Source of the DNA: JAJPXI01 sp045595705
GTDB taxonomy: Bacteria; Bacillota; Clostridia; Oscillospirales; Oscillospiraceae
Length of the DNA: 16,922 nucleotides
Assembly: GCA_045595705.1 (NCBI GenBank)
Contig: JAZOBA010000123.1
Span: 1 to 16,922, forward strand
Direction of reading: 5' to 3'
The number at the start of each line of letters is the position of its first letter. Position 1 is the first letter of the stretch. Shown here piece by piece: positions 1 through 6,794 of the stretch. The translations under genes were made by a program, and so were the position numbers. The notes under the pieces are model-generated. The model did not search any database. It saw nothing but the letters and a program-made list of their open reading frames with translations, and was not told the DNA's origin.

Positions 1-29
1 ATTTGTAGGGCTATTCATATCTAAAACCG

Positions 30-60
30 AACTCCCTCCGTCATTATGACGAAGGGAGTT
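30..60. terminator. Hairpin, probable terminator of a gene left of the window
   Basis: Arms at 30-43 and 47-60 pair with one C/A mismatch around a 3-nt loop, giving a 14-bp stem ending in AGGGAGTT. The T-tract after it on the + strand is weak (GTTTCG). On the - strand a TTTT run follows after CGG, but no leftward gene lies to its right. It most likely ends a rightward gene just outside the window. Confidence 0.5.
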
Positions 61-137
61 TCGAAATAACCAAAATCAACACAAACAGTAAAAGGGAGTT
101 ACCGCTCCCGCGATGCAAAATTCTTTTAAAGTAGAAC
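61..137. other. Non-coding leader region, nothing recognised
   Basis: Between the hairpin at 30-60 and the promoter at 138 there is only AT-rich sequence and a small 5-bp stem (GGGAG at 94-98 with CTCCC at 105-109). The 9-mer AAGGGAGTT occurs at 52-60 and again at 92-100. No gene, RNA or riboswitch fold was recognised. Confidence 0.4.
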
Positions 138-166
138 TTGACTTTTGATTTGAAATCGGCTAAAAT
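138..166 (+). promoter_or_regulatory. Sigma-A promoter of the acyl-CoA synthetase gene
   Basis: TTGACT (138-143, five of six consensus bases) lies 17 nt before TAAAAT (161-166, five of six). Transcription would start near 173, about 55 nt before the chosen ATG at 228. The TTG of this -35 box opens a longer reading frame in phase with the gene, so a start called there would be an artefact. Confidence 0.75.
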
Positions 167-227
167 ACACTTCAATGGTTTAAAGCAGAAAATTCACTTC
201 TGCCGCAACGAAAGGAACGAGTCAATC

Positions 228-1862
228 ATGCCTATTACTGACCTGCTGGAGCGCAACAGCAAACTGTACGGAACCGAGGTTGCCTTGGTCGAAATCAATC
301 CCGAACTTCAGGAAACTCAGCGCGTGACCTGGAAGGAGTATGAACTGATCCAGCCCACCTCCACCATGCCCTATCGCCGTGAGATTACCTGGTCGGTTTT
401 CGATGAAAAGGCCAACCGTGTAGCCAATCTGCTGCTGAGCCTCGGTATCCGCAAGGGCCAGAAAATCGGCATTCTGATGATGAACTGTCTGGAATGGCTA
501 CCCATTTATTTCGGTATCCTGAAGGCCGGCGCCATCGCAGTCCCCCTGAACTTCCGCTACACCGCCGAAGAGATCAGTTACTGTGTCAAGCTGGCCGATG
601 TGGATATGCTCTTCTTCGGTCCCGAGTTCATTGGTCGCGTAGAAACCATCGCATTCGAGCTTGGACAGGAACACCTGCTGATGTTCGTCGGTGATGTGTG
701 CCCCTCCTTTGCCGCCGACTATCACTCAGCTGCCGCAAACTGCTCCAGCGTCGCACCCAAAATTCTAATTGATGACGAGGATGAGGCCGCTATCTACTTC
801 TCCTCCGGCACCACCGGTTTCCCCAAGGCTATCCTGCTGCGTCACAAAGCACTTCTCCAGTCGGCCCGCATGGAAGCCAACCATCACGAGATCACCCACG
901 AGGATGTGTTCCTCTGTATCCCTCCCCTGTACCATACCGGTGCAAAGATGCACTGGTTTGGCTCCCTGTTTGCCGGCGGTAAGGCTGTTTTGCTGAAGGG
1001 CAACTCCCCAAAAGCAATCTTCGATGCTGCTTCGCAGGAGTCCTGCTCCATGGTCTGGCTGTTGGTACCCTGGTGCCAGGACATTCTGGCCGCTTTGGAT
1101 CGCGGTGACCTGAAACTCAGCGACTACAAACTGGATCAGTGGCGTTTGATGCACATCGGCGCCCAGCCGGTTCCTCCCAGCCTGATCCGCCACTGGATGG
1201 AGTATTTCCCCCATCACAAGTACGACACCAATTACGGTCTGTCCGAATCCACCGGTCCGGGCTGCGTGCATCTCGGTATGGACAACATCCATAAAGTGGG
1301 TGCAATCGGCGTTCCCGGTTACGGCTGGGAAATCAAGATCATTGACGAAGACGGCCAGACCGTTTCTCAGGGCGAAGTCGGCGAGTTGTGCGTCAAAGGC
1401 CCCGGTGTTATGGTCTGCTATTACCACGACCCCGAAGCCACCGATAATGTTCTGAAGGACGGTTGGCTGCGCACCGGCGATATGGCCCAGCAGGACGAAG
1501 ACGGATTCATCTTCCTCGTTGACCGCAAGAAGGATGTCATCATCTCCGGCGGTGAAAATCTGTATCCCGTCCAAATCGAATCCTTCCTGTCCGCCCATCC
1601 CAAGATCCACGATGTGGCCGTGATCGGTCTGCCCGACAAGCGTCTGGGCGAGATTGCCGCCGCCATCATCCAAATCAAAGACGGCATGGAATGTACCGAG
1701 GATGAGATCAACGCATTCTGCAGCGATCTGCCCCGATACAAGCGCCCCCGAAAGATCATCTTTGCCGACGTTCCCCGTAACGCAACAGGTAAGATCGAAA
1801 AGCCAAAGCTGCGTGAGACCTATTGCGCAGTCCGTCTGGTCGAAGCCCAGAACCAAGCCTGA
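228..1862 (+). CDS. Class I adenylate-forming acyl-CoA synthetase (AMP-binding)
   Basis: Activates a carboxylic acid with ATP to an acyl-adenylate, normally then transferred to CoA in the cytoplasm; the substrate cannot be read from sequence. The 544-residue product has the whole family signature: P-loop YFSSGTTGFPK (190-200), YGLSEST (336-342), GWLRTGD (412-418), hinge DRKKDVIISGGENLYP (432-447) and the C-terminal catalytic lysine K522 in NATGKIEK. Length is normal for the family. About 25 residues (roughly 33-52) precede the usual first helix (ITWSVFDEKANR) and look like an extra N-terminal segment. The ATG at 228 is preferred because AAAGGA lies at 211-216 and the promoter covers the upstream in-frame TTG at 138. 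The gene is monocistronic, with its own promoter and a strong terminator. No acyl-carrier, dehydrogenase or transferase partner is adjacent, so it could be a fatty-acyl, aryl or other acid CoA ligase. Confidence 0.9.
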   Translation: MPITDLLERNSKLYGTEVALVEINPELQETQRVTWKEYELIQPTSTMPYRREITWSVFDEKANRVANLLLSLGIRKGQKIGILMMNCLEWLPIYFGILKAGAIAVPLNFRYTAEEISYCVKLADVDMLFFGPEFIGRVETIAFELGQEHLLMFVGDVCPSFAADYHSAAANCSSVAPKILIDDEDEAAIYFSSGTTGFPKAILLRHKALLQSARMEANHHEITHEDVFLCIPPLYHTGAKMHWFGSLFAGGKAVLLKGNSPKAIFDAASQESCSMVWLLVPWCQDILAALDRGDLKLSDYKLDQWRLMHIGAQPVPPSLIRHWMEYFPHHKYDTNYGLSESTGPGCVHLGMDNIHKVGAIGVPGYGWEIKIIDEDGQTVSQGEVGELCVKGPGVMVCYYHDPEATDNVLKDGWLRTGDMAQQDEDGFIFLVDRKKDVIISGGENLYPVQIESFLSAHPKIHDVAVIGLPDKRLGEIAAAIIQIKDGMECTEDEINAFCSDLPRYKRPRKIIFADVPRNATGKIEKPKLRETYCAVRLVEAQNQA

Positions 1863-1865
1863 TTT

Positions 1866-1912
1866 CACCTCCCGGTACAGCACGCTTTACGCGCTGTACC
1901 GGGAGGTGTTTT
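1866..1912 (+). terminator. Rho-independent terminator of the acyl-CoA synthetase gene
   Basis: A perfect 16-bp stem (CACCTCCCGGTACAGC at 1866-1881 with its complement at 1893-1908), an 11-nt loop, then TTTT. It begins four bases after the stop codon. Confidence 0.93.
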
Positions 1913-1951
1913 CCCTTCGAGAAAAAAGTTTGAAAAAAACAAAATTTCCTC

Positions 1952-1980
1952 TTGCATCTTCAAAAAATGTGTGGTAGTAT
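1952..1980 (+). promoter_or_regulatory. Promoter of the tRNA-Pro gene
   Basis: TTGCAT (1952-1957), a 17-nt spacer containing a TGTG stretch, then TAGTAT (1975-1980). The start of transcription would fall near 1987, leaving a 5' leader of about 24 nt before the mature tRNA. Confidence 0.65.
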
Positions 1981-2010
1981 ATTCAAGGTCCTTTTGAGGA
2001 CACATTATTT

Positions 2011-2087
2011 CCGGGTGTGGCGAAGTTTGGTATCGCACTTGACTGGGGGTCAAGGGGCCGCAGGTTCAAGTCCTGTCACTCGGACCA
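2011..2087 (+). tRNA. tRNA-Pro (anticodon GGG)
   Basis: A complete 77-nt cloverleaf. Acceptor CCGGGTG (2011-2017) pairs with CACTCGG (2077-2083) with one G-U pair. D stem GCGA/TCGC is at 2020-2023 and 2033-2036. Anticodon stem CTTGA/TCAAG flanks the loop CTGGGGG, with the anticodon GGG at 2045-2047, so it reads CCC/CCU proline codons. T arm GCAGG-TTCAAGT-CCTGT, discriminator A, and CCA encoded at 2085-2087. It has its own promoter and terminator. No copy of the tRNA 3' end was noticed downstream, so no sign of an integrated element using it as an attachment site. Confidence 0.95.
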
Positions 2088-2120
2088 GAAAAACGTCTGC
2101 TTTACGCAGACGTTTTTCTT
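2088..2120 (+). terminator. Terminator of the tRNA-Pro gene
   Basis: Arms GAAAAACGTCTGC (2088-2100) and GCAGACGTTTTTC (2106-2118) form a perfect 13-bp stem with loop TTTAC, and T-rich sequence follows. It abuts the encoded CCA. The same two arms recur at 3626-3638 and 3643-3655. Confidence 0.9.
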
Positions 2121-2130
2121 TTTTCTGCAC

Positions 2131-2159
2131 TTTTCTTCTCACATCAGCTGTGCTAAAAT
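2131..2159 (+). promoter_or_regulatory. Probable promoter of the ribonuclease lipoprotein gene
   Basis: An extended -10 element TGCTAAAAT (hexamer TAAAAT at 2154-2159) with only a weak -35 candidate (TTTTCT at 2131-2136, 17 nt upstream). Transcription would begin near 2166, giving a leader of about 30 nt that carries AGGAGG. Confidence 0.5.
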
Positions 2160-2194
2160 GAAGTATCTTTTTATCCTCGTACAGGAGGCTGCGA

Positions 2195-2791
2195 ATGAAA
2201 AAAATACTTGCGCTCTTCCTTGCCTTGTGCATGGTCTTTGCTGCAGCCGGCTGCAGCGGCGAATTGGCTGATTCCGCACTGGATTTCGTTGCAGACAGCG
2301 TTTACCAAGATGAGTTCGACACTTTGGTCGACGAGGATAACCCACCTGCCGGGTTCTATGGAGACAGCTCAGATACCTCAAATTCTTATGAGGAATCCGA
2401 TCCGTTCTATACCGACGGCACGTCCGAGGAAAGCACCGGCCCGATTGATGAGGACGGCTGGTATTACAGTGCTGACGATGTGTCCCTCTATCTCTATACA
2501 TACGGTTGCCTACCCGACAACTACATCACGAAAGATGAAGCCGAGGATCTTGGCTGGACCGGCGGCAGCGTAGAGCAATACGCGCCCGGTTATGCCATTG
2601 GCGGCGACATTTTCTACAACCGGGAAGGACGGCTGCCCAAAGATCAGGGCCGCGTCTATTATGAGTGCGACATCGACACCGACGGTTACCACAGCCGCGG
2701 TGCACGGCGAATCGTCTTCTCTAACGATGGATTGATTTATTACACCGAAAACCATTACGGCAGTTTTATCCTGCTCTACGGCGAAGAATAA
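2195..2791 (+). CDS. Lipoprotein with barnase-type guanyl-specific ribonuclease domain
   Basis: A predicted cell-surface RNase of 198 residues. Residues 1-20 form a lipoprotein signal peptide with lipobox AAGC (lipidated Cys20). Residues 21-88 are an acidic, Ser/Thr/Asp/Glu-rich tether. Residues 88-198 match barnase closely: LPDNYITK (106-113), PGYAIGGDIF (131-140) and NREGRLP (142-148). By alignment from memory, E157, R172 and H187 correspond to barnase Glu73, Arg87 and His102; R168 is the likely counterpart of Arg83, K113 of Lys27 and E144 of the guanine-binding Glu60. So the enzyme looks catalytically intact. The start is fixed by AGGAGG at 2183-2188, 6 nt before the ATG. It is followed 26 nt later by the TrmH-like gene without a terminator, so the two are probably co-transcribed. 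No barstar-like inhibitor gene is nearby. RNA cleavage outside the membrane, for phosphate or nucleotide scavenging or as an antagonist, is an inference. Confidence 0.88.
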   Translation: MKKILALFLALCMVFAAAGCSGELADSALDFVADSVYQDEFDTLVDEDNPPAGFYGDSSDTSNSYEESDPFYTDGTSEESTGPIDEDGWYYSADDVSLYLYTYGCLPDNYITKDEAEDLGWTGGSVEQYAPGYAIGGDIFYNREGRLPKDQGRVYYECDIDTDGYHSRGARRIVFSNDGLIYYTENHYGSFILLYGEE

Positions 2792-2817
2792 TCACTTCCG
2801 ATTCAGGGGGTATCAAT

Positions 2818-3624
2818 ATGCCCAATATCATCGAAATTACTGACTTTTCCGCATCCGAACTGGATGTTTATTCCCGTCTGACCGAAAACCAGTTGGTCAA
2901 TCGGGAACATCCCGAACAGGGCCTGTTCATTGCAGAAAGCCCCATTGTCATCGAGCGTGCGCTGAACGCAGGATACCAACCCGTGTCCTTTCTGCTGGAG
3001 AAAAAGCACATTAATGGTCCAGCGCAGGAAATTCTCGCGCGTTGTCCCGACGTTCCGGTCTACACCGCCGAATTTGATGTACTGACCAATTTGACCGGCT
3101 TTCAGCTGACCCGCGGCGCTCTTTGTGCCATGCGGCGGCCAAAGTATCCTTCTGTAGAAGAAATTTGCTCCGACGCTCGCCGCATTGCCGTTTTGGAGAA
3201 CGTTGTAAATCCCACCAACGTGGGCGCTATCTTCCGTTCAGCCGCCGCACTGGGCATGGACGCTGTTCTTCTGACCCCCGCCTGCAGCGACCCCCTGTAC
3301 CGCCGTGCTATCCGCGTCAGTATGGGCACAGTATTCCAGATCCCCTGGACCTGGCTTGATCCGAAATGGATTCAATCCCTTCAAAACCTCGGCTTCAAAA
3401 CGGCAGCGATGGCTCTCAGCGACGATTCTGTCAGCATCCGCGATCCTCGACTGGGAGAAGAAGAAAAACTTGCCGTCGTACTGGGAACCGAAGGAGACGG
3501 TCTTTCCGCCCGGACCATTGCTGATTGCGACTACACAGTACGCATTCCCATGACTCACGGCGTAGATTCTCTGAATGTGGCCGCCGCAAGCGCGGTGGCA
3601 TTCTGGCAACTTCAAATTCACTAA
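2818..3624 (+). CDS. SpoU/TrmH-family RNA 2'-O-methyltransferase
   Basis: Transfers a methyl group from S-adenosylmethionine to a ribose 2'-OH of rRNA or tRNA, acting as a knotted dimer in the family. The 268-residue protein has an N-terminal SpoU substrate-binding region (about 20-105) and all three SPOUT motifs: motif 1 NPTNVGAIFR (131-140, catalytic Arg140), motif 2 LGTEGDGL (222-229) and motif 3 IPMTHGVDSLNVA (243-255). Length is typical of single TsnR/RlmB-like paralogues; which nucleotide it modifies cannot be told. AGGGGG at 2805-2810 lies 7 nt before the ATG. It follows the RNase lipoprotein gene after 26 nt and ends in a hairpin that starts on its own stop codon. Confidence 0.9.
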   Translation: MPNIIEITDFSASELDVYSRLTENQLVNREHPEQGLFIAESPIVIERALNAGYQPVSFLLEKKHINGPAQEILARCPDVPVYTAEFDVLTNLTGFQLTRGALCAMRRPKYPSVEEICSDARRIAVLENVVNPTNVGAIFRSAAALGMDAVLLTPACSDPLYRRAIRVSMGTVFQIPWTWLDPKWIQSLQNLGFKTAAMALSDDSVSIRDPRLGEEEKLAVVLGTEGDGLSARTIADCDYTVRIPMTHGVDSLNVAAASAVAFWQLQIH

Positions 3625-3657
3625 AGAAAAACGTCTGCATTTGCAGACGTTTTTCTT
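3624..3657. terminator. Bidirectional terminator between the methyltransferase and GH13 genes
   Basis: A perfect 16-bp stem, arms at 3624-3639 and 3642-3657 (core ACGTCTGC/GCAGACGT), with A-runs on the left and T-runs on the right, so it can end transcripts from both strands. It lies between convergent stop codons (TAA 3622-3624 on +, and 3668-3670 on -). The inner 13-nt arms are identical to those of the tRNA terminator at 2088-2118. Confidence 0.92.
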
Positions 3658-3667
3658 ATACCGTTCT

Positions 3668-4966
3668 TTATTTTCCCGTAAGCGGACAACTTAATATCAC
3701 GGGGTTACCTTCACAATGAAGCAAGCCATCGATTACCGAAATGACATTTCCATCCATGTGATTCACGTAGGTTCCATCCGGGAAATCCACTTTTACGTCA
3801 GCAGACAATCCTCTCAAAGAGAACACACCCAGCTTTTTTGTGTTGTTGTCATCCCGCTCCAACACCGCAATGTGATTGGCATCATCAGCAGTACCCTTAA
3901 AGTAATCATCGGCCGACAGAACGTCTTTTTTTATGCGGCACAGCTTATCCAGCAAAGGGGATATATCCTTCCCTGTTTTCCGATCAAATACATCCTTATC
4001 AAACAGGCTGGGCGTGTGATCATTTACATACTCCTGTCCTGCGTAGATCAGCGTGGTACCCTTCAGAAAATACAGAAACGCCGTGTAGTTGATCAGCGCT
4101 TTTTCGTCCTTAACATAGGATGCAATGCGGGGCTGATCGTGATTTTCCAAACAGCGCATCTTGATGTAATTGTCGGGATACAGACACTCCTGGAAATTGA
4201 GTGCATCGATGTAATTGGACAGATTGGTCTCGCCCTTCAGATAGCGGTCAAACACTTCGCGGACATCGTAGTCGTACTCCATATCAAAGGCTTCAAACAT
4301 TGCATAGTCATTGGCTGAATACATTCCGCTTTTTCGGCTGAACTGACCGAACCCGCTGTGCACCGTCTCGGCCAGCCAGATGCAGCCGGGACGCACCTGC
4401 TCCACAGCTTCGCGCGCTCTGCACCAGAACTCTACCGGCAGAAAGGATGCTACATCACAGCGAAACCCATCTACGATACCGGCCCACATGACAAGTGACC
4501 GGATCTGATAGTCCCACAGTGCTTCACAGTCGTAGTCCAGATCCACCACATCGGTCCAGTCACCCACCCGGTTGCCCATATTTCCATCCGGCTTGCGGTA
4601 ATAGAATTCAGGATGTTCACTGGTCAGTGCAGCATCGGGCGATGTGTGATTATACACCACGTCAATAATGCACTTCATGCCGTGCTGATGGATCGCATTC
4701 ACCAGTGCCTTAAAATCCTCCATGGTGCCGTACTCGGGATTAACCGACCGGTAATCCCGGTTGGCATAGGGGCACCCCAGGCTACCCTTCTTCCCTTTTA
4801 CCCCAATGGGATGAATGGGCATCAACCAAATAATGTCGGTTCCCAGATCACGAATGCGGCTCAGGTCGGGGATCAAGGCTCGGAAGGTTCCTTCCGGGGT
4901 GTGATTGCGCACGTAGACAGAATAAATCACATCGGAGCGAAGACAGATATCGGTCTGCTTTGCCAT
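3668..4966 (-). CDS. Short GH13 alpha-amylase-family glycosidase
   Basis: A cytoplasmic alpha-glucan or oligosaccharide hydrolase of 432 residues with no signal peptide. The (beta/alpha)8 barrel motifs are complete: DVVYNH (102-107), GFRCDVAS with nucleophile D171, WLAET with acid/base E200, and LENHDQPR with D277. The barrel is followed by a short C-terminal beta domain (about 350-432). It lacks the extra domains of secreted amylases and is shorter than its neighbour, so it resembles compact intracellular GH13 enzymes; exact linkage specificity is unknown. GAGGTG lies 8 nt before the ATG. It is the second gene of a leftward operon, 26 nt after the oligo-1,6-glucosidase-like gene, and ends at a bidirectional terminator. 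Confidence 0.88.
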   Translation of the reverse strand: MAKQTDICLRSDVIYSVYVRNHTPEGTFRALIPDLSRIRDLGTDIIWLMPIHPIGVKGKKGSLGCPYANRDYRSVNPEYGTMEDFKALVNAIHQHGMKCIIDVVYNHTSPDAALTSEHPEFYYRKPDGNMGNRVGDWTDVVDLDYDCEALWDYQIRSLVMWAGIVDGFRCDVASFLPVEFWCRAREAVEQVRPGCIWLAETVHSGFGQFSRKSGMYSANDYAMFEAFDMEYDYDVREVFDRYLKGETNLSNYIDALNFQECLYPDNYIKMRCLENHDQPRIASYVKDEKALINYTAFLYFLKGTTLIYAGQEYVNDHTPSLFDKDVFDRKTGKDISPLLDKLCRIKKDVLSADDYFKGTADDANHIAVLERDDNNTKKLGVFSLRGLSADVKVDFPDGTYVNHMDGNVISVIDGLLHCEGNPVILSCPLTGK

Positions 4967-4992
4967 TTCAATAGCACCTCACACGAAGTTGA

Positions 4993-6660
4993 TTACTTCC
5001 AAAGATAAACGCGGGTCTCATAGGGACGGGCGGTAAAGCCATTTCCTATCAAAGGCGCATCGGAATAGTTGGATAGGATCAGCTCTCCCTTACTCAGGTC
5101 AAAGCCCTTAGGGGCACGGAAGACGGCATCTTGCTTTGCAAAGGAGCAGATCACAAGCAGGCGCTGGTCCTCCCTTTTCCGCTCATAAGTATAGAACTTG
5201 TTGGACATGCGCCCATATTCGCGGTAACTGCCGTGGCGAACCACCGACAGACTCTTACGCAGAGAAATTGCCTTGCGGTAGAAATTCAGTACCGAACCGG
5301 GATCTTTCTCCTGATCGGCTACGTTGATTTCGGTGTAATTGGGATTGACCGAGATCCACGTAGTGGCCTCCGATGCGGTGAAGCCGGCATTCGCCTCGGC
5401 CGACCACTGTACCGGAGTACGGGCCGAATCGCGGGAGGAGCGCCACATGCGGTGCAGGCGCTGCTCCGGCGTCTTGTTCAGTGCGGTATGCTGATACTGC
5501 CAGATGGTCTGCACATCCCGGTATTCCTCGGGATCTTCGGGACGCCAGTTGGTCATGCCGATTTCCTGCCCCTGATACAGGAAAGGAGTTCCCTTCTGAA
5601 ACAGATAGGCGGCTGCCAGCGCCTTGGCACTTTCAGCCTGAAATTCCTCGCTCCCGTAGCGGGATACCATACGGGGATGGTCATGATTTTCAATGTAGAG
5701 CATGTTCCACGCCTTGCCCTCCAGCTTATACTGCCAGTTGGAAAAGGCACGCTTCATCTTTCGCAGTGAGAACGTGGTGGGAATGTAGTCGGTAAACAGA
5801 CAGTCGGCGCATTCACACTGGAACTGAATCATCATGTCGATCTGTCCGTTCTGTTCATCAATGTATTTCAATGCACGCTTGGGCCAGACCAGCGGCGCTT
5901 CGGCCAACGTAAAGCAATCATAATGGTCGAATACATCCCGCTTAAATTCAGCAAGATACTCGTGGATGTGGGGGCCATGATTGTACTTTGGCATACCCTT
6001 GTAGATGGGGAACAGATGGTCATCGGGCAGTCCTTCGGCCTTGGAAATATAGGTAATGACATCCTCACGGAAGCCATCCACACCCATGTCCAGCCAAAAG
6101 CGCAGAATCTTCTTGACCTCTTCCCGCACCAGAGGATTATCCATATTCAAATCGGGCTGTTTGACGGCAAACAGATGCAGGTAGTACTCACCGCGCACCT
6201 CATCCCATGTCCATGCCTTGCCTTCAAAATTGGAGTCCCAGTTGTTGGGCAGTTTTCCTCCGGGTTTGCCGGGACGCCAGATGTAATAATCGGTGTAAGG
6301 TTCAATGCGCTGACGGCTCTTCTGAAACCAGTCATGCTCGTCACTGGTGTGATTGACCACCAAATCCATGACCAGTTTCATACCGCGCTCATGGGTGCCC
6401 TCCAGCACCTTTTTGAATGCTTCCATACCACCGAATTCCGGCGCAATATCCATGTAATCGGCAATGTCATAGCCGCAGTCGGCACCGGGAGAGGGATAGA
6501 TGGGAGAAAACCAGATACCGTCACAGCCCAGGGACTTGATGTAGTCCAATTTCTCATAGACACCCCACAAATCGCCCATACCGTCCCCGTTTCCATCCTT
6601 AAAACTGCGGGGCCAGATCTGGTAGAACACCATATCCTTATACCAACGATTGCGCTCCAT
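4993..6660 (-). CDS. GH13 alpha-glucosidase, oligo-1,6-glucosidase type
   Basis: Hydrolyses alpha-glucosidic bonds at non-reducing ends of short oligosaccharides in the cytoplasm. 555 residues, the usual size. Signatures: calcium loop DGNGDGMGD (22-30), DLVVNH (99-104), GFREDVI with nucleophile D200, TLAEA with acid/base E254, and IENHDHPR with D327. Valine directly after the nucleophile (V201) is the residue associated with alpha-1,6 preference in this family, whereas Thr/Ala there goes with alpha-1,4 or sucrose activity; the specificity call is therefore an inference. The ATG at 6660 is preferred over the in-frame ATG at 6666: AGGAGG (6672-6667) touches the latter but sits 6 nt before the former. 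First gene of the leftward arm of the divergent sugar locus, with its own promoter at 6688-6716. Confidence 0.9.
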   Translation of the reverse strand: MERNRWYKDMVFYQIWPRSFKDGNGDGMGDLWGVYEKLDYIKSLGCDGIWFSPIYPSPGADCGYDIADYMDIAPEFGGMEAFKKVLEGTHERGMKLVMDLVVNHTSDEHDWFQKSRQRIEPYTDYYIWRPGKPGGKLPNNWDSNFEGKAWTWDEVRGEYYLHLFAVKQPDLNMDNPLVREEVKKILRFWLDMGVDGFREDVITYISKAEGLPDDHLFPIYKGMPKYNHGPHIHEYLAEFKRDVFDHYDCFTLAEAPLVWPKRALKYIDEQNGQIDMMIQFQCECADCLFTDYIPTTFSLRKMKRAFSNWQYKLEGKAWNMLYIENHDHPRMVSRYGSEEFQAESAKALAAAYLFQKGTPFLYQGQEIGMTNWRPEDPEEYRDVQTIWQYQHTALNKTPEQRLHRMWRSSRDSARTPVQWSAEANAGFTASEATTWISVNPNYTEINVADQEKDPGSVLNFYRKAISLRKSLSVVRHGSYREYGRMSNKFYTYERKREDQRLLVICSFAKQDAVFRAPKGFDLSKGELILSNYSDAPLIGNGFTARPYETRVYLWK

Positions 6661-6687
6661 TGCCATCCTCCTCCCATTTCTGCCCCG

Positions 6688-6716
6688 ATTGTACCATGAA
6701 ACACCGGTTTCGTCAC
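6688..6716 (-). promoter_or_regulatory. Promoter of the leftward GH13-GH13 operon
   Basis: Read on the - strand: GTGACG (6716-6711, four of six), a 17-nt spacer ending in TGG (extended -10), then TACAAT (6693-6688). Transcription would start near 6681. The spacer contains the inverted repeat at 6698-6711. Confidence 0.7.
6698..6711. promoter_or_regulatory. Candidate operator, inverted repeat GAAAC-N4-GTTTC
   Basis: GAAAC (6698-6702) and GTTTC (6707-6711) flank ACCG. The symmetry extends one base outward as T/G only weakly. Its place, between the -35 and -10 of the leftward promoter and 18 bp from the rightward -35, suits a sugar-responsive repressor. It does not fit the CcpA cre consensus. 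The binding protein is unknown. Confidence 0.35.
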
Positions 6717-6728
6717 TATAAACTTACC

Positions 6729-6757
6729 TTGACAGAGCGATTTTCTGCCCATACAAT
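6729..6757 (+). promoter_or_regulatory. Promoter of the rightward GH1-GH36-transporter operon
   Basis: A perfect TTGACA (6729-6734), a 17-nt spacer, and TACAAT (6752-6757). Transcription would start near 6764, about 30 nt before the GH1 start. Being so close to consensus, it is likely strong unless repressed. Confidence 0.85.
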
Positions 6758-6794
6758 GAATTCAATATGAAATGACAATAATCGGGGTGAAACT

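Noticed and set aside
138..227. Upstream in-frame TTG start for the acyl-CoA synthetase
   Set aside because: The TTG is part of a TTGACT -35 box with TAAAAT 17 nt later; translation from there would begin before the transcript does.
765..1883. A 372-codon open frame on the - strand opposite the acyl-CoA synthetase gene
   Set aside because: The + strand carries all adenylate-forming motifs. The antisense product has no recognisable motif and would start inside the terminator.
2011..3657. A tRNA-integrated mobile island starting at tRNA-Pro
   Set aside because: No integrase and no repeat of the tRNA 3' end was seen downstream; the tRNA has an ordinary terminator directly after CCA.
5923..6699. 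A 258-codon + strand frame opposite the GH13 alpha-glucosidase
   Set aside because: Shadow of a gene with intact catalytic motifs on the other strand; no ribosome binding site or domain.
6698..6711. CcpA cre site
   Set aside because: The repeat is GAAAC-N4-GTTTC; the required spacing and central CG of TGWAANCGNTNWCA do not fit, so only a generic operator is proposed.
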